Source of the DNA: LCIL01 sp041480845
Lineage (GTDB): Bacteria > Patescibacteriota > Microgenomatia > UBA8517
NCBI GenBank assembly: GCA_041480845.1
Contig: JBGPAU010000022.1
Coordinates: 1-8,542, forward strand
Reading direction: 5' to 3'
DNA: 8,542 nt
Positions 1 to 5,824 of the stretch are shown piece by piece. The first letter of the stretch is position 1. Each line of letters opens with the position of its first letter. The notes under the pieces are model-generated. The model saw nothing but the letters and a program-made list of their open reading frames with translations, made no database searches and was not told the DNA's origin. The translations under genes were made by a program, and so were the position numbers.

Positions 1-892
1 CCTACTTGTTAAAAAAATCAAAGACGTACCGCCCGAGAGCCGGAAAACTTTCGGAATTACACTTAACGAAAGTAAGAACGCGATTGAAAATCTTCTAAGC
101 GACAAAAAGCATGCTCTTGTTAAAAGTCTCTCGGAAAAGCGCGACTGGTTTGATCTAACCATGCCGGGAATTAAATCCAACCTCGGGCATCTTCACCCTT
201 TAACGCAGGTACTTTCCGAGGTTAATAAAATATTCAACTACCTCGGTTACCAAGTTGCGGATGGCCCTGAAATAGAATCCGATTATTATAATTTTGAGGC
301 CTTAAATATCCCTAAAGACCACCCTTCGCGTGACACCCAAATGACTTTCTATGTAGAAGGGGGGCGGATTTTAAGAACCCAAACGTCCTCTATGCAAGGG
401 AGAGTGATGGAGCTTTCAAAGCCTCCGTTTCGCGTTTTGGTTCCCGGCAGAAATTTCCGGTATGAACAGGTAGACGCCTCCCACGGGTTTGAATTCTGGC
501 AAGTTGAAGGATTTGTGGTCGATGAAAACATTCATTTAACCGACCTTTTCGGAACAATCAGTTATGTGTTGAGGGAGCTTTTCGGAAAAGAAACAAAAAT
601 ACGCTTTGCTACAACCAACTTTCCGTTTGTTGAGCCTGGGGTTGATACCTATTTGCAGTGCACGATCTGCAAAGGAAAGGGGTGTTCTTTCTGTAAAGGA
701 ACGGGCTGGAGTGAAATAATGCCCGCCGGCATGATCCACCCGAATGTGCTTAAAACCGCGGGGATCGATGCCAAAAAATGGAATGGGTTTGCCTTCGCCA
801 TCGGACTTTCCAGAATTGTTAATCTGCGCTATCAAATCAAAGATTTAAGAACTTTAACGACCCCGGACATGCGAATCCTGAGTCAATTTTAA
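1..892 (+). CDS. pheS: Phenylalanyl-tRNA synthetase alpha subunit (5' end cut by window edge)
   Basis: This is the catalytic alpha chain of the class II (alphabeta)2 PheRS, which attaches Phe to tRNA-Phe in the cytoplasm. The reading frame is open from base 2, with 296 visible residues. The ATG at 161 is internal, because codons before it encode the family's N-terminal helical region (VPPESRKTFG) and the DLTMPG junction. Visible core elements are the HLHPL segment, motif 2 (PGRNFRYEQVDASHG), the Q-V-E-G strand, FPFVEPG, a four-cysteine knuckle at 659-694 as in Bacillus-type PheS, GMIHPNVL, and motif 3 near 788-832. Oddities: the usual LRTHTSP reads LRTQTSS (His to Gln, codon 380-382), FHQ.EG reads FWQVEG (Trp codon 497-499), and the motif 3 acidic residue before Arg is Ser (codon 809-811). 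The Arg, Glu, Gln and Glu of the Phe/ATP site are kept. The stop is one base before pheT, so the two are probably co-transcribed. The identity is secure. Confidence 0.97.
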   Translation, partial: LLVKKIKDVPPESRKTFGITLNESKNAIENLLSDKKHALVKSLSEKRDWFDLTMPGIKSNLGHLHPLTQVLSEVNKIFNYLGYQVADGPEIESDYYNFEALNIPKDHPSRDTQMTFYVEGGRILRTQTSSMQGRVMELSKPPFRVLVPGRNFRYEQVDASHGFEFWQVEGFVVDENIHLTDLFGTISYVLRELFGKETKIRFATTNFPFVEPGVDTYLQCTICKGKGCSFCKGTGWSEIMPAGMIHPNVLKTAGIDAKKWNGFAFAIGLSRIVNLRYQIKDLRTLTTPDMRILSQF

Positions 893-893
893 A

Positions 894-2864
894 ATGTTAA
901 TACCGATCAGTTGGCTTAAAGAATATGTAGAGATCAGCTTACCCCTGAAGGAATTGATGTGGAAAATGACGGAGGCAGGGCTTACCTGCGAGTCAATCCA
1001 AAAAGAAGGAAGTGAAGCCATATTGGATGTGGAGGTAACCGCCAATAGACCCGATTGGATGAGCATTATCGGAATGGCCAGAGAAGTGGCCGCAATTCAG
1101 GGAATAAAAATCAGGCAACCTGTCATTAAGGATTTGCCTCCCCAAACAACCAAATTCCCGATTGATCTGGTTCCTAATTACAACCTCTTCGGGCGCTGGA
1201 CCGGAATTGTTATAAAAGGCGTTGAAATTAAACAATCTCCGAAATGGCTCCAAGAGCGCATAATTTTGATGGGACACACTCCGATCAATAACATCATCGA
1301 CATCACCAATTACGTTATGTATGAGCTGGGTATTCCCATGCACGCCTTTGACTATGATGAAATTTACGGGCAAATAATGACTGTAAAGTTGTCAAAGGGC
1401 GGCGAGAAATTTACATCCGTTGACAACCTTGAATACACTCTGCCGAAAAATGCAATTATAATCAACGATTCCGAGCGCCTGATTGACTTGGCGGGAATAA
1501 AGGGAGGATTTAACTCCGGTATCAAAGAAACTACCAAGAACATATTTCTCCACGTAACCATTGATAATCCCGTTTTTGTAAGGAGAACTTCACAAGCAAT
1601 GGGTCTTAGAAGCGACGCTTCGGCAATTTATGAACGCGGTCCCGATAAAGGAGGAACCGTAAGAAGTCTAACCAGAGCGGTCAATTTAATATTAAATCTT
1701 GCGGGAGGCGAGATAGCATCAAAACTGATCGACATTAAAAAAGAGAAATATGAACCGAAAAATCTTTTTGTAAGTTTTGCCAAACTTGAAAAAGTGCTGG
1801 GAATTAAAATCCCCGATAGCGACGTCGTTCAAATTTTGGCACGGTTAAATTTGTCGCCGAAAAAATCAAAGCTGGGAACTGCCTGTACTGTTCCAACTTA
1901 TAGAGGCGATATACAAATTGAGGAGGATCTTATTGAAGAGGTTGCCCGTCTTTACGGCTACAATAAATTCCCTACGACAATGCCGACAGGCAAAGTCAGC
2001 GACAAAAAAATTCCTTATTTCTTTGACGACAGCCTTATTCTTAACATCAAAAATCTTTTGACGTCCTGCGGTTACTCGGAAGCTAAAAATATGTCTTTAA
2101 TATCTGAAGATTTAATAACAAAATTCGGCATGAATCCGGCCAAACATTTCAGAATTGAAAATCCCGTAAGCGCGGAGTATGAATACATGCGGACGTCGCT
2201 TGTTCCAAGCCTTGTATCCGCCATCAAAATAAATTCCGGCGAAAATCTTAAACTTTTCGAAGTTGATAGGGTTTATCTTAAAATAGGCAAGGAGCCGGTA
2301 GAGAAATATAAAGTTGCCGGGATCTGTCTTGGAAATAATTTTAGGGATTTCAAGACGGCAATCGAGCTTATTCTTTCGAAATTAAATATCGAAGGCTATT
2401 CCATTGAGTTTGAAGTTGATAAATCTTATTTACATCAATCAAATTCAGGAGCAATTAAACTTGGCAGTTCTTCCGTCGGTGAGTTCGGAGAAATAAACCC
2501 GATTGTGCTTGGAGCCCTGGAAATTTCCGAAGAAGTTTACTGCTTCGAAATGGATGTGGAAACCTTAGAAAAGTTGACAAAAACCAAAACTTTTTCATCC
2601 GTTCCATTAAATCCCGCACAAATTGAGGACGTAACATTGACTTTTCCTCCAAAAACAAGAATCGGCGAGGTACTGAAATTAATAGTTAATAATTCAAAAT
2701 TAATAATTAACGCCGAATTGAAAGATATCTACAAAGATTCCTACACATTCAGAATTTGGTATCAGGACCCGGAGAAAACTTTAACAAATGAAGAGGTCGA
2801 AAAGATTAGAAAATCTGTACTGGAGACAATTAAATTAAAGTTTGGAGGAATACTTAAAAATTAA
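894..2864 (+). CDS. pheT: Phenylalanyl-tRNA synthetase beta subunit, short form without the tRNA-binding OB domain
   Basis: This is the beta chain of PheRS, which normally supports tRNA binding and hydrolyses mischarged Tyr-tRNA-Phe. At 656 residues it is well below the roughly 790-800 usual in bacteria. Residues 1-35 match the canonical N terminus, but the EMAP-like tRNA-binding OB fold that should follow is missing. The chain goes directly into the B1 segment (DVEVTANRPDWMSIIGMARE, about 45-64). A B3/B4 editing module (about 100-270) contains DITNYVMYELGIPMHAFD, a B5 module (about 291-360) contains IEEDLIEEVARLYGY, the catalytic-like module spans about 375-555, and an FDX-ACB anticodon-binding domain (about 565-656) ends the chain. 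The editing-pocket Glu of the usual LLE.A.F.P strand is His220. The ATG lies one base after the pheS stop and no Shine-Dalgarno is visible, suggesting reinitiation or coupling. Its stop overlaps the convergent gene's stop. Confidence 0.96.
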   Translation: MLIPISWLKEYVEISLPLKELMWKMTEAGLTCESIQKEGSEAILDVEVTANRPDWMSIIGMAREVAAIQGIKIRQPVIKDLPPQTTKFPIDLVPNYNLFGRWTGIVIKGVEIKQSPKWLQERIILMGHTPINNIIDITNYVMYELGIPMHAFDYDEIYGQIMTVKLSKGGEKFTSVDNLEYTLPKNAIIINDSERLIDLAGIKGGFNSGIKETTKNIFLHVTIDNPVFVRRTSQAMGLRSDASAIYERGPDKGGTVRSLTRAVNLILNLAGGEIASKLIDIKKEKYEPKNLFVSFAKLEKVLGIKIPDSDVVQILARLNLSPKKSKLGTACTVPTYRGDIQIEEDLIEEVARLYGYNKFPTTMPTGKVSDKKIPYFFDDSLILNIKNLLTSCGYSEAKNMSLISEDLITKFGMNPAKHFRIENPVSAEYEYMRTSLVPSLVSAIKINSGENLKLFEVDRVYLKIGKEPVEKYKVAGICLGNNFRDFKTAIELILSKLNIEGYSIEFEVDKSYLHQSNSGAIKLGSSSVGEFGEINPIVLGALEISEEVYCFEMDVETLEKLTKTKTFSSVPLNPAQIEDVTLTFPPKTRIGEVLKLIVNNSKLIINAELKDIYKDSYTFRIWYQDPEKTLTNEEVEKIRKSVLETIKLKFGGILKN

Positions 2865-3157
2865 AGTTTCCATCTGCTTTTGCCTCTAACTGCCATGTCA
2901 ATTGTTTCCAATAGAGGATGGTTGGAGTCTTCGAATTCAGAATAACCGGTAGCTTTATCCAGGGCATCAAATATTCGTTTGGCTTTAACTTTCTTGCCTG
3001 ACTCCAATAAGATTTGGGCTCTGAAATATCCTCTTAAGAACTTTTCGCATTCTGCCACAGCGTCAGCGGGCAGAAACGAACTCATCTCCCCCCAATCGTG
3101 GACTCTGCCAATTCTATCTTCGGGAACAATGTTACGGCTGATAATTTCTGGTGCCAT
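2861..3157 (-). CDS. Hypothetical 98-residue helical protein (possible single TPR-like motif)
   Basis: I do not recognise this protein. The 98-residue frame lies directly downstream of the PBP gene on the same strand, after a 28-bp gap, and fills the space up to pheT, with which it shares stop-codon bases. Composition looks protein-like: charged and mostly helical from about residue 29. Residues about 40-73 weakly fit a TPR helical hairpin (Ala47, Gly54, Ala59, Phe63, Leu66 at the expected spacings), but one repeat is not diagnostic. There is no signal peptide or membrane segment, so it is probably cytoplasmic. An in-frame TAA at 3173-3175 rules out a longer start, and the ATG at 3155-3157 is the only reasonable one. 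No Shine-Dalgarno is present, but a strong extended -10 lies 14 bases upstream of the ATG. It may be a co-transcribed partner of the PBP gene or separately expressed. The function is unknown. Confidence 0.6.
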   Translation of the reverse strand: MAPEIISRNIVPEDRIGRVHDWGEMSSFLPADAVAECEKFLRGYFRAQILLESGKKVKAKRIFDALDKATGYSEFEDSNHPLLETIDMAVRGKSRWKL

Positions 3158-3171
3158 ATCTAAGTCAGAGG

Positions 3172-3180
3172 ATTATAACA
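3172..3180 (-). promoter_or_regulatory. Extended -10 promoter for the 98-residue gene
   Basis: Read on the minus strand this is TGT followed by a perfect TATAAT, the extended -10 form that can work without a -35. It sits between the PBP stop and the ATG at 3157. Starting about 7 bases downstream would give a leader of only about 7 bases. A perfect TTGACA (3184-3189) is also present but only 6 bp away, too close to pair with this -10. No -35 match exists at 17 bp. Confidence 0.45.
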
Positions 3181-3185
3181 CACTG

Positions 3186-5747
3186 TCAAGGGGTGGATGA
3201 CGGGGAGGGGGAAGGTGAGGGAGCCGGGGTAGATATCGGTCCTCCGACAGCAATCGTAATGGTTCTTTCCGAAGTGTGATTTGCCGCATCCATTCCTTTC
3301 GCCTTCAAAATATGATTACCGTTTGTTAACGGACCTGTAAGAGGGCAGCTGTAATTATTAGCTCCGCTATTAAATGTACATATTGTGGTATTGTCCAATA
3401 GCAATTCCGCTTGAGTTATGGCCGAGCTTGAATTTACGGTAAAAGTGACCGTAAACGTCGACGGTAAATTGGAATCTTGGTCGTGAGGGGATGTAATATC
3501 TACATTTAAAGGATTTGATGTTCCGCAATAATCTGTCGGCGGATGATACTTAGGGTCAGTCTGTCCCCCAAGCCAATTATTTATCCCTTCCTGCCATTTA
3601 TTGATCCCGCCGGGAGCGGCCGTCGGGTCATTTTCCGTAAAGCGGAAAAATTCTTTATAATCAAAACTATTGCCGGCAATATCGCTCGGGGTAGCCAATT
3701 TTCCATCGGTCTTGCAAACTTTCAAAAGAACATGAATAGGGTCGGCTAATGCCGGTTCAGTTCCCTTAATAAAATACTCGGTCCGGCTTGGAAAATTATC
3801 ATGTGCTCCATAACCGGAAACGGTGTCAACACTTTGTTGGTTAATTCCCGCCGGAACATCAAACTTTACAGTAGGTTTACCTTTGAGGGATGCAGAAATT
3901 ATTCTTCGCCAAATAGGGGACGCTCCGGAAACCCCCGAAGCTACATTAAGCATTTGGGAATTGTCGTTATTGCCGACCCAAACTCCAACCATAGCCGTTG
4001 CATTTCCTCCGATTGTCCAGTTGTCCCTCTTATCGTTGGTCGTACCGGTTTTGACCATTACGTCAGGCACATTAAGAAGAGAATTGAGCCCGAAAACGTC
4101 TTTTCTGGCATTATTATCCGAAAGAATGGAATCGATCAAAAATGCCGCTTCTTCTGTAAGAACTCTGTTTCCTTTTTGGGGCTTATTTTCCTCCAAAACT
4201 TTTCCGTTAAGATCGGTTACTTTCAGAATTGCAATCGGGTCCACTCTAAAACCTTTATTTACGAATGCAGAGTAGGCATCAGCCATATCGAGAAGGCGCA
4301 CTTCTCCTCCACCCAAGGTTAGGGATAAGCCAACTCTTTTGAGAGTCTCTGTGGTAGGAGGAAGAGTGGTAAGCCCCATATCGGTTGCGGTAGTAAGAAC
4401 ATCTTTTATACCTATCATGGCCAGCATTTTAACTGCAGCCATATTAATCGAATTACCCAGTGCATACCTCACCTGAAGGGGTCCCCTATATTTCCCGTCG
4501 TAATTAACAGGGTTATAATCCGGCTGTCCTATCCCTCCGGGAAAAGTTGTCGGAACGTCCATCAGAAGTGTTGAGGGTGTAAACCCTTTTTTGAATGCCG
4601 TAACGTAAGTAAAAGGCTTAAAGGAGCTTCCCGGCTGCCTAAGAGAAGTGGTAACGTTAACCTGTCCGTCATAATCAGTTGCCAAAAAATTCTTGGACCC
4701 GACCATCGCTAATATTTCTCCAGTTTCGGGTGCTATTACTACAGCGGCTCCGTTTGTAATATGCTGCTTTTCGACTTTGGCAATCTCTTCGGTTACCGCC
4801 GTTTGGGCCAAATCCTGCAAATCAAGATTAAGGGTTGTTGTAACTGTTAAACCCCCCTGTTCAACAGACGCTTGCCCGTACGTTTTCTCCAAAATATTTT
4901 GGACATACTGGACAAAATGGGGTGCTTTAAAAGTTGCGCCACGTACTTGAAATGTGACACCCGGCAGGGCAGCATCGGCCGAGGTTTCCTGGCTTTTATT
5001 GATATATCCGTCCTCCTGCATTCTCCTTAACACATCTTTCGTTCTTTGAACGTAAGCTTTGGGGGTTGAAGAAAAGGGGGAATAAGTTGACGGGCTTTGG
5101 GGAAGTCCCGCAATGATCGCACTTTCTATAAGATCCAGATCCTTTACATCTTTGCCGAAATAAATCTGTGCCGCAGATCCCACTCCCCATGCCGTTCCGC
5201 CATAAGGGACCTCATTAAGATACATTTGCAAAATCTGATCCTTGGAATATTTTTTCTCGATCTGGATTGCCAACACAAATTCCTTTATTTTCCTCACGAT
5301 TGTCCTGTCATTGGTTAGAAGAACGTTTTTCACCAGCTGCTGGGTAATTGTGGATCCTCCCTCGGCCCGTCCTTGAGTAAATATGCGCAAAAAACCGCGA
5401 AGCATCCCGAAAGGATCAAACCCCTGATGTTTGTAAAAATTTTTGTCTTCAATGGCAATCGTGGCCTCTTTGAGATAAACCGGAACATCAGTTATAACTA
5501 TCGGGGTCCTGTTTTGATTGGCATAAACATCATAAAGGAGTTTGCCATTTCTATCCAATATTTTCGTTGAAAACCCTTGAGTTCTGACTATCTTATCGGG
5601 AGAGGGAAGGTTAAACGCCAAAAGAGGAAGGATAAAGAAGAGAAAAACAAAAAATCCGATAACGCCAAAAAAAGCAATCTTCGCAAATTTAACCAATTTG
5701 CGGCTTCTTGTCAGCGACTGTCTGTACCTGACTCTTTCCCTCCACAT
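3186..5747 (-). CDS. Class A penicillin-binding protein (PBP1A family) with C-terminal Ig-like domain
   Basis: This bifunctional enzyme polymerises lipid II into glycan strands (GT51) and cross-links stem peptides (transpeptidase) outside the membrane. Of 853 residues, about 1-21 are basic and cytoplasmic and about 22-45 form a membrane anchor. The GT51 domain has EDKNFYKHQG (catalytic Glu100), GGSTITQQ (130-137), KIKEFVLAIQIE and ILQMYLNEVPYGG. The transpeptidase has the SxxK motif at 374-377 (nucleophile Ser374), SIN at 433-435 and KTGTT at 566-570. All key residues are present, so both activities are expected. After about 670 comes a linker with Cys678 and Cys741, then an Ig-like beta domain (about 748-836) with Cys790 and Cys801, and a Pro/Ser tail (841-853). 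These four cysteines may form disulfides. The start is supported by the basic-plus-membrane N terminus and a promoter immediately upstream. It diverges from serS and is followed by the 98-residue gene. Broad class is certain; the exact PBP name is not. Confidence 0.95.
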   Translation of the reverse strand: MWRERVRYRQSLTRSRKLVKFAKIAFFGVIGFFVFLFFILPLLAFNLPSPDKIVRTQGFSTKILDRNGKLLYDVYANQNRTPIVITDVPVYLKEATIAIEDKNFYKHQGFDPFGMLRGFLRIFTQGRAEGGSTITQQLVKNVLLTNDRTIVRKIKEFVLAIQIEKKYSKDQILQMYLNEVPYGGTAWGVGSAAQIYFGKDVKDLDLIESAIIAGLPQSPSTYSPFSSTPKAYVQRTKDVLRRMQEDGYINKSQETSADAALPGVTFQVRGATFKAPHFVQYVQNILEKTYGQASVEQGGLTVTTTLNLDLQDLAQTAVTEEIAKVEKQHITNGAAVVIAPETGEILAMVGSKNFLATDYDGQVNVTTSLRQPGSSFKPFTYVTAFKKGFTPSTLLMDVPTTFPGGIGQPDYNPVNYDGKYRGPLQVRYALGNSINMAAVKMLAMIGIKDVLTTATDMGLTTLPPTTETLKRVGLSLTLGGGEVRLLDMADAYSAFVNKGFRVDPIAILKVTDLNGKVLEENKPQKGNRVLTEEAAFLIDSILSDNNARKDVFGLNSLLNVPDVMVKTGTTNDKRDNWTIGGNATAMVGVWVGNNDNSQMLNVASGVSGASPIWRRIISASLKGKPTVKFDVPAGINQQSVDTVSGYGAHDNFPSRTEYFIKGTEPALADPIHVLLKVCKTDGKLATPSDIAGNSFDYKEFFRFTENDPTAAPGGINKWQEGINNWLGGQTDPKYHPPTDYCGTSNPLNVDITSPHDQDSNLPSTFTVTFTVNSSSAITQAELLLDNTTICTFNSGANNYSCPLTGPLTNGNHILKAKGMDAANHTSERTITIAVGGPISTPAPSPSPSPSSTP
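3202..3229 (+). other. G-quadruplex-type motif in the PBP gene's 3' end
   Basis: The plus strand carries four G-runs of 4, 5, 3 and 4 bases with loops of 1, 7 and 4 bases, fitting the G3+N1-7 rule for intramolecular quadruplexes. It is the template strand of the PBP gene and encodes the Pro/Ser tail, whose CCN and TCN codons may be its only cause. The mRNA would be C-rich, so any fold would form in DNA only. Confidence 0.4.
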
Positions 5748-5768
5748 TCACTTGATTGTAGCAAGTGA
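5748..5768. promoter_or_regulatory. Operator-like inverted repeat around the PBP -10 box
   Basis: Perfect 7-bp arms, TCACTTG (5748-5754) and CAAGTGA (5762-5768), flank a 7-bp centre that contains the whole PBP -10 hexamer (5755-5760). One arm touches the PBP start codon. A dimeric regulator bound here would block RNA polymerase. The placement suggests an operator, but no regulator gene is in the window and chance is possible for an arm of this length. Confidence 0.35.
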
Positions 5769-5783
5769 GCGAAAAACAAACAA
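5755..5783 (-). promoter_or_regulatory. Promoter of the PBP gene, probably leaderless
   Basis: On the minus strand, TTGTTT (5778-5783) and TACAAT (5755-5760, 5 of 6 to consensus) are separated by 17 bp. Only 7 bases lie between the -10 and the PBP ATG, so transcription would begin at or beside the A of the ATG. No Shine-Dalgarno is present, consistent with a leaderless mRNA. The -35 is weak. Confidence 0.5.
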
Positions 5784-5789
5784 ATCATC

Positions 5790-5818
5790 TTGCCAACCAG
5801 TCTCATTAGATATATTCT
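5790..5818 (+). promoter_or_regulatory. Promoter of the serS operon, probably leaderless
   Basis: TTGCCA (5790-5795, 5 of 6 to consensus) is 17 bp from TATTCT (5813-5818), or 15 bp from the better hexamer TATATT (5811-5816). Either -10 puts the start point within a few bases of the serS ATG at 5825, and no Shine-Dalgarno is seen. Its -35 lies 6 bp from the -35 of the divergent PBP promoter. Confidence 0.5.
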
Positions 5819-5824
5819 GATCAT

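Noticed and set aside
161..163. ATG at 161 as the start of pheS
   Set aside because: The same frame is open back to base 2 and encodes recognisable PheS N-terminal sequence, so this Met is internal and the true start is off the window.
2676..2713. AT-rich imperfect repeat and inverted repeat in pheT
   Set aside because: It consists of TTAATAATT-like runs encoding an Asn/Ile/Leu stretch of the FDX-ACB domain. Arms are short and low-complexity, and there is no terminator or recombination signature.
2979..3200. Plus-strand 73-residue frame over the 98-residue gene
   Set aside because: It is a shadow with less protein-like composition. The minus-strand frame has a helical pattern, a promoter-like -10 and fits the gene spacing.
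3801..4322. Two long plus-strand frames (to 173 and 150 residues) opposite the PBP gene
   Set aside because: They are antisense to a gene with intact GT51 and transpeptidase motifs, show no recognisable domain, and lack promoter or ribosome-binding signals. They look like shadows.
5818..5823. TGATCA palindrome before serS
   Set aside because: It is a six-base palindrome likely by chance, not extended by flanking symmetry.
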